NCBI RefSeq assembly: GCF_002742645.2
Contig: NZ_CP033875.1
Span: forward strand, 2,086,001 to 2,150,000
DNA length: 64,000 nucleotides
Origin: Caulobacter sp. FWC26
GTDB lineage: Bacteria; Pseudomonadota; Alphaproteobacteria; Caulobacterales; Caulobacteraceae
Reading direction: 5' to 3'
Shown: in pieces, positions 26,948 to 35,873 of the stretch
How positions within the stretch are numbered: position 1 is the stretch's first letter
Layout: the number at the start of each line of letters is the position of its first letter
Notes under the pieces: model-generated
Told to the model about the DNA's origin: nothing
The model's database searches: none
Seen by the model: only the letters and a program-made list of their open reading frames with translations
Translations under genes and position numbers: made by a program

Positions 26948-27768
26948 GGCTCCCGCCTTTGATAGATCTTGTCCTCCGGCACGTAGTCCGCGAACGCCGG
27001 GGCATGGGTGGAAAACCGCAGGCTCTCCTTCGAGCCAAGACCCAAAAAGCCCTTTCGCGCCAGCGACTCCCGAAACAGGCCGATCGCTCGATCTTGGAGC
27101 GGGCGATCGAAATAGATCATCACATTGCGGCACGAGATCAGGTGCATCTCGGCGAACACGGCGTCGGTGACCAGGCTGTGATCCGAAAACACGACGCGAT
27201 TGCGCAGACTGCTATCGAAGACCGCTCGGCCGTAGGCGGCGGTGTAGTGATCCGACAGCGAGGATCTGCCGCCTGATCGCTGGTGGTTTTCGGTGAACTT
27301 GCGAATCCGATCCACGGAATAGACGCCGGCTTCGGCGGCCGCGAGCGCCTCGGGGTTGATGTCCGTGGCATAGAAGATCGTGCGGTCGTAGAGCCCTTCT
27401 TCCTTGAACAGGATAGCCAGGGAATAGACCTCTTCGCCGGTGCTGCAGCCGGCGATCCAGACCCTGAGCGAGGGGTAGGTGCTCAGGTGCGGCAGCACCT
27501 TTTCCCGCAGAGCCTTGAAGTAACTCGGGTCGCGGAACATCTCGCTGACCTGGACGGTCAGAAAGTCCAGCAGGCGAGGGAGCATGGCCGGATCGTGCAG
27601 CACGCGATCCTGCAACGCCGACAGCGTCGCGAAGCCCAACTGCGTGCGCGCCTGGGCAAGGCGACGCTTGATCGAGGCCCGCGCGTAATGGCGGAAGTCG
27701 TAGTGATACCGCTGGAACAGAGCTTCCAGAAGCAGCTCGATCTCAATGTCTTCGGTAGAGGCTGACAT
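26944..27768 (-). CDS. CheR-type protein-glutamate methyltransferase
   Basis: A 274-residue methyltransferase. The N-terminal helical domain (about 5-75; YHYDFRHYARASIKRRLAQA) precedes the Rossmann fold with the AdoMet motif VWIAGCSTGEEVYSLAI and FYATDINPEAL. Later HLISCRNVMIYFD is also CheR-typical. ATG at 27768 (MSASTEDIE) is chosen; ten more codons upstream overlap the kinase gene. It follows the large kinase by four bases and overlaps CheB by four bases. No methyl-accepting receptor is encoded nearby, so its target may be the Gln/Glu-rich coiled coil of that kinase. Confidence 0.9.
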   Translation of the reverse strand: MSASTEDIEIELLLEALFQRYHYDFRHYARASIKRRLAQARTQLGFATLSALQDRVLHDPAMLPRLLDFLTVQVSEMFRDPSYFKALREKVLPHLSTYPSLRVWIAGCSTGEEVYSLAILFKEEGLYDRTIFYATDINPEALAAAEAGVYSVDRIRKFTENHQRSGGRSSLSDHYTAAYGRAVFDSSLRNRVVFSDHSLVTDAVFAEMHLISCRNVMIYFDRPLQDRAIGLFRESLARKGFLGLGSKESLRFSTHAPAFADYVPEDKIYQRREP

Positions 27769-27772
27769 GCGG

Positions 27773-30700
27773 CTAGCGTGGCATCCAGACGCGAACAAGT
27801 GAGAGCAGCTTGTCGACGTCGATCGGCTTGGCCATGTAGTCGTTGGCCCCTGCTGCGATACAGCGCGCCTGATCGTCGGGCATGGCCTTGGCGGTCAGCA
27901 TCAGGATGGGGAGCTTCGACCAGCGGGCGTCTTGGCGGATCTGGCGGGCGGCCGTCAGGCCGTCCATCACCGGCATCATGACGTCCATCAGGACAAGATC
28001 GATGGCGCGCGTGGGGTCCTCGGCGGACCGGCCCAGCGCGTCGATGGCCTCCTGGCCGTTACGCGCGATCTCGACGACGGCGCCGCGTGGCTCAAGCACG
28101 TTGGTCAGCGAATAGACATTGCGGATATCGTCCTCGACGATCAGCACGCGTCGCCCTTCCAGCACCGCGTCGCGATGCCTCGCCTTCTGGATCATCTTCT
28201 GCTGTTCGGCGGGGAGTTCCGACACCACCTGGTGCAGGAACAGCGAAACCTCGTCGAGCAGCCGTTCCGGAGACTTGGCGCCCTTGATGATGATCGAGCT
28301 GGAGTAGCGGCGCAGGCGCTGCTCGTCGTCCGCCGATAGATCGTGGCCCGTATAGACAATGACGGGCGGGAAGGCGTGATCCCCGTCCTGGCTCAAGGTC
28401 TCCAGCAACGAAAAGCCCGACGCGTCGGGCAGGGACAGGTCCAGCACCATGCAATCGAAGGTCTGCTCGCGCAGCATCTGCAGGCACTCGGCGGCGGTGC
28501 CGACGCCGACAGTCTCCACCTCGCCCGACGACAGCAACTGGCCAACCGCCTCGCGTTGAACCGGATCGTCCTCGACGATCAGAACCCTCCGCACCCTGCT
28601 CGACAGCTTGGCTTCCAGGGATTTCAGCACATCGGCCAACGCCTCGCGCTTGACCGGCTTGATCAGATAGCCAATCGCCCCGAGCGAGAGCGCGGTCTGG
28701 CTGTGATCGGCGGCCGAGACCACATGGATGGGAATGTGGCGGGTCGCGTCGTCCCGCTTCAGGCGATCCAGCACCATAAGGCCGGATTCGTCGGGCAGCC
28801 CCACGTCCAGCACGACCGCGCTCGGCTTGAACCGACGGGCCAACTTCAGGGCTTCCTCGGCGGTTCCGGCGACGAGGCATTGGAAGCCCAGCTCATGCGA
28901 CAGGTCGCGGACGATAGCGGCGAACTTGTCGTCGTCCTCGATCACGAGCAGGACCCGCCGGCCGCCACCGATCTGGTCTCGATCATCCTCGACCGCCACC
29001 TGGGCGACGGAAGGCTGTGACCCTTTCGCACGCGGCAAGGTGACCGGCGCCTTGACCGCGAGAGGTTGGTCACGCGGCGTCACGCGCGCTGGATCGTAGA
29101 TTTTCGGGATGGTGACCGTGAAGGTGCTGCCCTCGCCGGGCTTGCTTTCCAATGCTATCGCCCCGCCGAGCAGGCGTGACAGTTCCCGGGAAATTGACAA
29201 TCCCAGACCCGTTCCGCCGTACTTGCGGCTGATGGTGCCATCGGCCTGGCGGAACGCTTCGAAGATCATGTCCTGCTGCTCGCGCGACACGCCGATCCCG
29301 GTGTCCGTCACCGAGAAGGCGATATCCCGGTCCCCAGACGGATTGATCTCCAGCCTCACCTTGCCCTTTTCCGTGAACTTGAAGGCGTTCGAGAGCAGGT
29401 TTTTCAAGATCTGCTCCAGGCGCTGGCGGTCGGTTTCAATGCGGGAAGGGCAGTCGGCGGCGATCTTGATCTCGAAGTTGAGGCCGCGCTCCGAAGCGAC
29501 GGGTTTGAACAGCTGCGTCAGATCATCCTTGAGCCGCTGCAGCGGCAGCGGTTCGGCGCGCACCTCCACATGGCCAGCCTCGATCTTCGACAGATCCAGG
29601 ATGTCGTTGATCAAGGTGAGCAGGTCGTTGCCCGAAGACGCGATGGTCTGGGCGAACTTGATCTGTTCCGCGGTAAGGTTGCCCTGCGGATTGTCGCTCA
29701 GCAGTTTCGAGAGAATGAGCAGGGAGTTGAGCGGCGTGCGCAGCTCGTGGGACATGTTGGCCAGGAAGTCCGACTTGTACTGGCTGGCCTGCTCAAGTTC
29801 GCGCGCCTTCAGTGTGACGGCGGCGGTGGTGCGCTCCAGTTCGTCGCGCTGGACCTCAAGAGTCTGCGCCTGTTCCTCAAGCTGACTATTGGTCTGTTCA
29901 AGCTCGGCCTGCTGCTGCTCGAGACGGATCTGGGACTCCTTCAGCGCGCGCCCCTGTTCCTCCAGCTCCTCGTTGGAGACGCGAAGCTCCTCGCTTTGCA
30001 CCTGCAGTTCTTCGGCCTGGCGCTGGGTTTCTTCGAGCGCCTTTTGCAGTTCCGAGCGATAGCGCGCCGATCGCAGGGTAATCCCGATGGCCGGCGCGGC
30101 TTGCTTGAGCAAATCGACGACGAGGTCATCGACGGGATGAAGAAAGCCCAGCTCGATAACGGCGTTGACGACCTCGTCGGCGTGGGTGGGCACGATCACC
30201 AGGTGCCGTGGCTTATCCTCGCCCAGGGCCGAGCCGATGGTCATGTAGCCGTCTGGGACGTCGCGGATGATGGTCGCCTCGCCCTCGGCGGCCACCTTGC
30301 CCAAGAGGCCTTCCTTCAGGTTGAAATGCGACGGCGAGTTGGCTTCAGCCGACAGCCCAAGCGCGGCGGTTCGATGGAAGCGCCCGTTCTCGCCCTTGAA
30401 CAGGACGCCCGCCTGGAAGTCGAGGTGACGCGCCAGATACGTCAGGATGCTATCGGAAAGGGCCTCGACGGACTTGTCGCCCATCATCGCTTCCGACAGA
30501 CCGACCTGACGGGTTTGCAGCCAGTCTTCCCGCGCCTGCGCTCTGTTGGCGCGGCGGATCAGATAGAAGACGACCAGCGTGAGAAGAGCGCCGAGCAAAC
30601 TTGAAAGAAGGCCGCTGAACAGCGCCGTCTGGTAGGCCACGTCCATCTCGGACAGGCGAAGGTCGCGCTGGCGATCTTCCTCCTGTCTCATGGCTTCGAT

Positions 30701-31201
30701 TTGCTGACGGATCGCGTCCATCTCGACCTTGCCGCGGTCGGTGCCGACCACGGCGAGCGCGGCCGCCTGGCTTCCTGCCCGTCGGAGGTTGATCGTCTCC
30801 TCCAGTTCCTCGAACTTGGCTTCGATCTGCTTTCGCAGGACCTTGATGTTCGCCTGTTGGGTCGGATTGTCGCGTGTCAGCGTCTGTACGGTCTGTATGC
30901 GGTTGTCGGCCTGAGTCTTGGCGACCTCATAAGGATTGAGATAGTCGGCCTTTCCGGTCAGCAGATAGCCGCGCTGCCCGGTCTCGGCGTCCTGCGCCAT
31001 CGACATGAGCTCGTTGAGCGCCATCATGACGTCGTGGGTGTGCCAGATCTTCTGGCTGTTGCTCCGCAACACGGCCACATTGCGGTAAGCGATAACTCCG
31101 CTCAGCACAAAGAAGATCAACACCACGGCCAGGCCAAGGGCGGTCCACAGCTCGGTCCGCGATACGGTGAGCGACGAGAAACGCTGTTTCTTAAGCGACA
31201 T
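27773..31201 (-). CDS. CHASE3-GAF hybrid histidine kinase with three receiver domains
   Basis: A 1142-residue membrane sensor. In order: a transmembrane segment (about 20-40), a CHASE3 periplasmic domain (about 45-190, with DAETGQRGYLLTG), a second transmembrane segment (about 193-215), GAF (about 240-375), a long Gln/Glu-rich coiled coil (about 380-475), HisKA with His485 in NMSHELRTPLNSL, a GHKL ATPase (about 590-710) and three receivers (about 765-880, 895-1010, 1020-1140), each with a DVG, DLS or DVM phospho-Asp site. It starts the operon with CheR, CheB and a receiver-kinase. The architecture suggests integration of an envelope signal with a cytosolic ligand and multi-step phosphorelay. 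The signal is unknown. Confidence 0.92.
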   Translation of the reverse strand: MSLKKQRFSSLTVSRTELWTALGLAVVLIFFVLSGVIAYRNVAVLRSNSQKIWHTHDVMMALNELMSMAQDAETGQRGYLLTGKADYLNPYEVAKTQADNRIQTVQTLTRDNPTQQANIKVLRKQIEAKFEELEETINLRRAGSQAAALAVVGTDRGKVEMDAIRQQIEAMRQEEDRQRDLRLSEMDVAYQTALFSGLLSSLLGALLTLVVFYLIRRANRAQAREDWLQTRQVGLSEAMMGDKSVEALSDSILTYLARHLDFQAGVLFKGENGRFHRTAALGLSAEANSPSHFNLKEGLLGKVAAEGEATIIRDVPDGYMTIGSALGEDKPRHLVIVPTHADEVVNAVIELGFLHPVDDLVVDLLKQAAPAIGITLRSARYRSELQKALEETQRQAEELQVQSEELRVSNEELEEQGRALKESQIRLEQQQAELEQTNSQLEEQAQTLEVQRDELERTTAAVTLKARELEQASQYKSDFLANMSHELRTPLNSLLILSKLLSDNPQGNLTAEQIKFAQTIASSGNDLLTLINDILDLSKIEAGHVEVRAEPLPLQRLKDDLTQLFKPVASERGLNFEIKIAADCPSRIETDRQRLEQILKNLLSNAFKFTEKGKVRLEINPSGDRDIAFSVTDTGIGVSREQQDMIFEAFRQADGTISRKYGGTGLGLSISRELSRLLGGAIALESKPGEGSTFTVTIPKIYDPARVTPRDQPLAVKAPVTLPRAKGSQPSVAQVAVEDDRDQIGGGRRVLLVIEDDDKFAAIVRDLSHELGFQCLVAGTAEEALKLARRFKPSAVVLDVGLPDESGLMVLDRLKRDDATRHIPIHVVSAADHSQTALSLGAIGYLIKPVKREALADVLKSLEAKLSSRVRRVLIVEDDPVQREAVGQLLSSGEVETVGVGTAAECLQMLREQTFDCMVLDLSLPDASGFSLLETLSQDGDHAFPPVIVYTGHDLSADDEQRLRRYSSSIIIKGAKSPERLLDEVSLFLHQVVSELPAEQQKMIQKARHRDAVLEGRRVLIVEDDIRNVYSLTNVLEPRGAVVEIARNGQEAIDALGRSAEDPTRAIDLVLMDVMMPVMDGLTAARQIRQDARWSKLPILMLTAKAMPDDQARCIAAGANDYMAKPIDVDKLLSLVRVWMPR

Positions 31202-31528
31202 TCTGCACGGGCCGGCTGAGAGGGTTGAACCGATAAGGTAGCGAGGAAGGCGCTGCGACGTGTTCGCTAGCAGCGGGCGTCAGTCGCGTCGAAGAGCGCG
31301 GCGCCATACGCCCTGGTGGCGTAAAGTCTGCATTCGAGAAAAACACAACGCCCCCGGGACGCGAAACAACGCGTGGCGTTTCAACGCGTTCGCGCCGACA
31401 TGGTTCCTGCATCGCGCCGTGTTTCTTGCGGTGGAGGCGGGGGGCTCATTTTCGACCGCTTCACCTCTTCCCCTTGAACGTCTAGCTTCAGGCAGATTGT
31501 GTTTCGTGACGGCAAGAAGGCGACCGCG
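31202..31528. other. 327-bp intergenic region, divergent promoters presumed
   Basis: The region lies between the starts of the signalling operon (minus) and the DUF2147 gene (plus). It contains an 8-bp palindrome AACGCGTT at 31383-31390 and short related AACGCG repeats just before it. I find no gene, no strong hairpin and no recognisable ECF or sigma-32 promoter. Confidence 0.4.
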
Positions 31529-31993
31529 ATGAGCCGAATTTTGTCTATGGCGTCCATCGTCGCGGTGATGAGCGCGATGAGCGTAGCCGGGCCGGCGCTC
31601 GCGGCCGATGCAGGTCCCGCGCGGCCCAGCGACATCTTCGGCGTCTGGCGCAATCCCAAGGGCAGCGTCCACATCGAGATCAAGCCCTGTGGCGCCGGCA
31701 CCTGCGGCTATGTGGTATGGGCGAACGCCGAAGCGCAGGCGGATGTCAAAAAGGGCAGCAATCAGGGGCTGGTCGGGATGCAGCTCCTTCGCGACTTCTC
31801 AGCTTCGGGCGACAACGAGTGGAGGGGCAAGGTCTTCGTCCCCGACCTGAACATGACCTTCTCGGGTCAGGTACGCCTGTTGGACCGCGCCGCACTGCGC
31901 GCCAAGGGGTGCTTGCTGCCCAACTTCCTGTGCAAGTCGCAGGTCTGGACCCGCGTCGAAGCGGCCTCGACGGTGAGCGGTCGGGCGCTCTGA
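31529..31993 (+). CDS. DUF2147-family secreted protein
   Basis: A 154-residue protein with a signal peptide ending ALAAD (about residue 27). The DUF2147 motifs are IFGVWRNPKGSVHIEIKPC, GTCGYVVWAN and AKGCLLPNFLCKSQVW. Four Cys residues suggest two disulfides. The fold is a small lipocalin-like beta barrel of unknown function found in the periplasm of proteobacteria. ATG at 31529 is chosen over a GTG ten codons upstream because it starts the signal peptide. It appears to be a single gene. Confidence 0.85.
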   Translation: MSRILSMASIVAVMSAMSVAGPALAADAGPARPSDIFGVWRNPKGSVHIEIKPCGAGTCGYVVWANAEAQADVKKGSNQGLVGMQLLRDFSASGDNEWRGKVFVPDLNMTFSGQVRLLDRAALRAKGCLLPNFLCKSQVWTRVEAASTVSGRAL

Positions 31994-32064
31994 GCGCCCA
32001 GCCTGTTCAGCCCCCCGCTGAGCTTGGCGCTCGGCGCGGGATGCCAATCCAGGCGGTGCTTCGA

Positions 32065-32388
32065 CTAGGTCTCCATGGCCAACAGGGCGAAAAGCGCGCC
32101 CTCGGTGTCGGAGAGGCGCCAGCCACGATGAATGAAAATTCTCCCGGCCCGGAAGTCGGCGGCGACGGCTGCGCGCAGGGCCGGCAGGGCCTCGGGTCCG
32201 CGACCAGCGGGAAACAGTCTAGCCGAAAGCGTCCGCTCGGTCGCTTCAGGGTGGCTGTCGCGCCAAGCCTGGCCGATGCGGCGCACCGCGTTGCGGTCAA
32301 GGTCGGGCAAGGATGGCGCGGCGGCGGAGAAGCCGGGCGCTGCCGCCAGGGCCATGAGAGCGGCCAGTAGATCTCGTCGAGTGCTCAT
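32065..32388 (-). CDS. Small Tat-signal protein, probable partner of GMC oxidoreductase 2
   Basis: A 107-residue protein with a twin-arginine start (MSTRRDLLAALMALAAAPG). The rest contains LPDLDRNAVRRIGQAWRDSH and RIFIHRGWRLSDTEGALFALLA. I cannot name a family with certainty. It starts three bases after the stop of the GMC oxidoreductase gene. By analogy with other GMC enzymes, a Tat-borne small subunit would export the cofactor-loaded large subunit. That role is inferred from position, size and signal. Confidence 0.75.
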   Translation of the reverse strand: MSTRRDLLAALMALAAAPGFSAAAPSLPDLDRNAVRRIGQAWRDSHPEATERTLSARLFPAGRGPEALPALRAAVAADFRAGRIFIHRGWRLSDTEGALFALLAMET

Positions 32389-32391
32389 TTG

Positions 32392-33921
32392 TCAGGCGGC
32401 CTTCTTTTCGGACTTGAGGTGGTCGGCCAGACGAAGGGTCAGCGCCAGGATGGTGAGGGTGGGGTTGACGATCCCGGAGGTTGGAAAAACCGAACTGCCG
32501 GCGACATAGAGGTTGCGGGCTTCGTGAAGCCTTCCGTTGATGTCGACGACGCCCTTCTTGGGATCTCGGTGCATTCGGGTTGTCCCCATGTGGTGGCGGG
32601 AGGCGCTGGACGCGGCCAGCAGTTCGTCGCGCCGAAGCGACCAGCACAGCCGCCCTTCGCCGGATGCGCCCAAGGCGTTCGCGAGCCCGTCGATGGAACG
32701 CTCCAGATCCTCGAAGTCCTTTTTGCCGTGAACCCAGGTCAGGCGAATCCGTGGCGTACCCAGCGCGTCCCTCTGGTCGGGATCCAGCGTGATCCGGCTA
32801 TCGGGGTTGGGAAAATGCTCGGTCATGGCGAAGAAGCCGAGCAGGTTTGATTGATCCTGCCCCCGATCGAGCTTGGCGGCCCCCTTGCCGAGCGTCTGAG
32901 TGTCCGCAGCGATTGTCGGGTCAGTATTCGAGAAGTTGGCGCGGAACAGGGTGGCGGTGAAGTTACCCGTCTGCATGCGCTTTTGCGCCGCAAGGCCGGC
33001 GCCGATTACGCAATGAGGCGCGATCCTCTGCGCGGGCGCGTAGAGATCCAGAGGCGCGGCCCTGGACGCGGCGAAGGCGGAGCCTTCGCGCTGCGTGTCG
33101 CTGTCGTTCGAGTACGTCAGGTGCCCCTGAAAGAAGCGCCCGACGAGATCATGGCGGTTGCCCAGGTTGTCGGACGCCAGCAGAAGGCGCACGTTCTCGA
33201 TCCCCCCGGTCGCCAGCACGTAGCGCGCAGCCTTGGCCGTGTGGCGTTTGCCGTCGAGACAGGCGACCTCGAGGCCGGTGACGATGTCCCGCTCACGTCT
33301 AATGCGGACGACATTGGCGTACAGATAGACGGTGATGTTGGGCGCGTCAGCGAATTGGGTGCGGAAGCGATCGAACGCCGGCTTGTCGGCTCGTCCCGAT
33401 ATCCGGGCGAATACGCGGGGCGCGGGGAAAAACCCGTCCTCATCGTCCAGCGCCAGCGGTTGCAGCGCCTCGGCCGTCGTGGTCGGCCGTTTCAGGGGGA
33501 AACGATCGATCTCCAGCAGGTCGCAAGCGCGATCATAGTAGCCCTGCATCTGCTCGCGCGTGACGGGCCAACCGCTGTTGGGGATCCAGGGACGCTCGGC
33601 GAAGTCGGCCGGATCCAGCGGCCCGCACTTGCCGCCCCAGACGTGCCCGGATCCGCCAAGGGCGCGAACACGTGACTGGACCGGGTAGTTGTCCAGAGGG
33701 CGATCCTTGGCGCCATCAGCCTTCTGCACGCAGGACCCCGCATAAAGCGCCTGGGTCTCGGGCTCCATTTCGAGGCCGCCGCTTTCCAGGACGATGATCT
33801 TCAAGGGACTGCCGGCCAGTTCCTTGGCCAGGGTGATCCCGGCTAGGCCGCCGCCGATAATCACGAGATCGGCCTCCAGGTGGCTGGCGTCAGGCAAGGC
33901 TCGGGCGTCGATGATCGCCAT
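32392..33921 (-). CDS. GMC-family FAD oxidoreductase (second copy)
   Basis: A 509-residue FAD enzyme with dinucleotide fold ADLVIIGGGLAGITLAKELA (about 17-36), ALGGSGHVWGGKCG (about 88-101), and the C-terminal GMC motif SRHHMGTTRMHRDP followed by VNPTLTILALTLRLADHL. It has no signal peptide and lacks the Cys cluster seen in the copy at 22939, so the two belong to different subfamilies. The next gene three bases downstream encodes a small Tat-signal protein. It probably oxidises an alcohol or sugar in the periplasm as a two-subunit enzyme. No cytochrome lies adjacent. Confidence 0.88.
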   Translation of the reverse strand: MAIIDARALPDASHLEADLVIIGGGLAGITLAKELAGSPLKIIVLESGGLEMEPETQALYAGSCVQKADGAKDRPLDNYPVQSRVRALGGSGHVWGGKCGPLDPADFAERPWIPNSGWPVTREQMQGYYDRACDLLEIDRFPLKRPTTTAEALQPLALDDEDGFFPAPRVFARISGRADKPAFDRFRTQFADAPNITVYLYANVVRIRRERDIVTGLEVACLDGKRHTAKAARYVLATGGIENVRLLLASDNLGNRHDLVGRFFQGHLTYSNDSDTQREGSAFAASRAAPLDLYAPAQRIAPHCVIGAGLAAQKRMQTGNFTATLFRANFSNTDPTIAADTQTLGKGAAKLDRGQDQSNLLGFFAMTEHFPNPDSRITLDPDQRDALGTPRIRLTWVHGKKDFEDLERSIDGLANALGASGEGRLCWSLRRDELLAASSASRHHMGTTRMHRDPKKGVVDINGRLHEARNLYVAGSSVFPTSGIVNPTLTILALTLRLADHLKSEKKAA

Positions 33922-33963
33922 CGTTGAAAACTCGCTGATTTTCAGAGGGGAAATAGAGGGGGA

Positions 33964-33982
33964 CGCGCGGCTCGGCCGCGCG
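33964..33982 (-). terminator. Hairpin after the M56-ankyrin gene
   Basis: CGCGCGG (33964-33970) pairs with CCGCGCG (33976-33982) around a 5-base loop, just past the stop codon of the minus-strand M56 gene, and is followed on that strand by a pyrimidine-rich tail. A second 6-bp hairpin includes the stop codon itself. Confidence 0.4.
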
Positions 33983-33990
33983 CCGCGGCG

Positions 33991-35460
33991 TTAGCCGCGG
34001 GCTCCCCGGCTCTTAAGATAGTCCGCGACCGCGCCGTGACCGTTCTTGCGGGCCATGCCGAGCGGAGACCGCATCTCGCCTGGATTGGCCAGCACCGCGC
34101 GGTTTACGTCGGCGCCGCGCTCAACGAGGTACTTCACGACCGCGAGGTCGCCCCGGCGCGCGGCGCCGATCAGGGGTGTTTCGTCGCCGGGCACGAAGGA
34201 TTCCACGTTCGCGCCGCTCTCGACCAGGGCGCGCACGATATCGAGACGGCCGGCCTGCGAGGCTTGGATCAATGGGTCGCCGTCACCCCGCACGGCCAGG
34301 CTGGGATCGGCGCCGGCGGCGAGAAGCGCCTTGACCGTGTCGGCCTGGCCGGTCCGGGCGGCTTCGATCAACGGAGAACCGTCGCCCCGTGAGATGTAGT
34401 TGACGTTGGCGCCGAGCGCGATCAGCTCTCGGACGCTTCCAAGATCGTGGCGGCGGACCGCATCGAACAGCGGCTGGCCGAGATGGCGGGACACGGCGCG
34501 ACGCGCGTCCTCGGCCGATTGTTGTACGACGCGGGCGGGTTGGGCGGCCCAGGTTGCAGCGGCGCCGCTCATGCTGAGCAGCACCACGGCTGCGGCCCCG
34601 GCCAGATGACGTCGACGATCGGTGTGATGGTGCGCGAGCATGATGAAACGCTCCTTCAATTGCGGGTTGGCGGAGGCCGGCCAGTGGCAGCCCAGGGGCG
34701 GAGCGCAGGTGGCTAGCTGCGTCTTCAGCATGGCTTCGCCATAGGCGCGGCGGGTTTTCGGATGGCGGGCGAGCACGGCTTCGTCACACGCGATCTCCTG
34801 ATCGACGCGCAGAGCGGCCGCGCCCAGATGGACAACGGGGTTGAACCAGAACAGGCATTGCAGGCCCATGACGAGCGCGTTGATCTGGGCGTCTCCCGCA
34901 GCGAGATGGTTGCGCTCGTGGGCTAGGATCAGCGCCTGTTCCTCGGCGGTGTATCGCAGGTGAAAGTCGGCGGGCAGCACGACGCGCGGCGTCAGGGCTC
35001 CGATGACGGCCGGGCCGACGCCCTGTTTCTCAGAGCGGAGTAGGCCCGTTTCATCGGCGACGCTCAGTGCCCCCAGTTCGCGGACGAACCGGCGCTGTCG
35101 CTCGGTCTGGAGCACAAGGCCGCCGCCGGCCACGATCAGCCAGAAGGCCAACAAGATCTCCGCGATAGGAAGGCTTGGCGCGGAGCGGGCGGAGACGTCG
35201 CGCGCCGCCGCCGCCGCTGCGGGCGAGGGCTGCGGGGTTGTTGTTGTGATCGCCGCCGGTGCGGTCGGGGCCGGCAGCGCGATGGTACGGGCCGGGATCA
35301 GCAGCGCGGCGACCGAGAGCGGAGCGATCAGCCACAGCGCGTAGGCGCTGCGCGCGCCGAACGCCTTGCGGACCAGTCTTCGCAGCGCCAGCACCAAAAG
35401 CACGGCCGCCGCGAGCGCGATATTGGCCTTGCCGAGGAACAGCAGGATGTCACTGGCCAT
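33991..35460 (-). CDS. BlaR1/MecR1-type M56 membrane metallopeptidase fused to ankyrin repeats
   Basis: A 489-residue protein. Hydrophobic helices at about 5-27, 38-60 and 100-120 frame an M56 zinc peptidase with the HExxH motif in LILAHERNHLAAGD (about 178-190) and the helper sequence DQEIACDEAVLA. A further transmembrane segment near 290-305 is followed by four ankyrin repeats (about 325-489) with GDGSPLIEAARTGQ-type consensus. In BlaR1 the C-terminal domain is a penicillin sensor. Here ankyrin repeats replace it, so the input is probably a protein rather than a beta-lactam. It overlaps the BlaI gene by 11 bases. Activation is expected to cleave BlaI. Confidence 0.9.
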   Translation of the reverse strand: MASDILLFLGKANIALAAAVLLVLALRRLVRKAFGARSAYALWLIAPLSVAALLIPARTIALPAPTAPAAITTTTPQPSPAAAAAARDVSARSAPSLPIAEILLAFWLIVAGGGLVLQTERQRRFVRELGALSVADETGLLRSEKQGVGPAVIGALTPRVVLPADFHLRYTAEEQALILAHERNHLAAGDAQINALVMGLQCLFWFNPVVHLGAAALRVDQEIACDEAVLARHPKTRRAYGEAMLKTQLATCAPPLGCHWPASANPQLKERFIMLAHHHTDRRRHLAGAAAVVLLSMSGAAATWAAQPARVVQQSAEDARRAVSRHLGQPLFDAVRRHDLGSVRELIALGANVNYISRGDGSPLIEAARTGQADTVKALLAAGADPSLAVRGDGDPLIQASQAGRLDIVRALVESGANVESFVPGDETPLIGAARRGDLAVVKYLVERGADVNRAVLANPGEMRSPLGMARKNGHGAVADYLKSRGARG

Positions 35461-35833
35461 CGTCGATGTTCTCCAGCAGTCGGCGGAGTTCCGCGACGTC
35501 TTCAGGATTGAGCTTCTCGCGCTTTGAGAAGTGACTGACGAGGGGCGCTAGCCGGCCATCGAACAGTCGGTCCAGCAAGCCCTGGCTCTCGGCGTCGACA
35601 TAGTCTTCGCGGCCGATCAGGGGGCGATAGAGGAAACGGCGACCATCCTTGTCGGCGGCGATGGCGCCCTTCTTCAACAGACGGTTCAGCAGCGTCTTCA
35701 CCGTGCCTTCCGCCCAGCCTTGCTCCTTGGCCAAGATAACCAGAAGCTCCTCGGCCGGTTTGGGGCTGTCGGTCCACAGGACCTTCATGACTTCGCTCTC
35801 GGCGGCGCTGATGCGGTGTGGGGTCGTTTCCAT
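35450..35833 (-). CDS. BlaI/MecI-family transcriptional repressor
   Basis: A 127-residue winged-helix repressor. Family motifs are ISAAESEVMKVLW, GWAEGTVKTLLNRLLKKGAI (recognition helix region) and DGRRFLYRPLI, with a C-terminal dimerisation helix pair. ATG at 35833 gives METTPHRISAAES; six extra codons upstream run into the first operator and were rejected. It is cotranscribed with the M56-ankyrin gene. Two inverted repeats lie directly upstream, so it should repress its own operon and possibly the divergent LigT gene. Confidence 0.92.
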   Translation of the reverse strand: METTPHRISAAESEVMKVLWTDSPKPAEELLVILAKEQGWAEGTVKTLLNRLLKKGAIAADKDGRRFLYRPLIGREDYVDAESQGLLDRLFDGRLAPLVSHFSKREKLNPEDVAELRRLLENIDDGQ

Positions 35834-35840
35834 GATGCAA

Positions 35841-35858
35841 CGTTTACGCACGTAAACG
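35841..35858. promoter_or_regulatory. BlaI-type operator 1
   Basis: CGTTTACG and CGTAAACG form perfect 8-bp inverted arms around CA, eight bases upstream of the BlaI start codon. BlaI/MecI operators are inverted repeats of this size (classical core TACA-NN-TGTA). The position and the near-identical second copy support repressor binding. Confidence 0.7.
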
Positions 35859-35873
35859 ATCGCGTCAAGGGAT

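Noticed and set aside
31383..31390. Palindrome AACGCGTT as a regulator site
   Set aside because: Eight bases of simple symmetry in GC-rich DNA occur often by chance, and no second copy or regulator is linked.
33926..33943. GAAAA-N8-TTTTC inverted repeat before the second GMC gene as an operator
   Set aside because: Short AT-rich arms next to the start codon are more likely part of the translation-initiation region; no regulator gene is linked.
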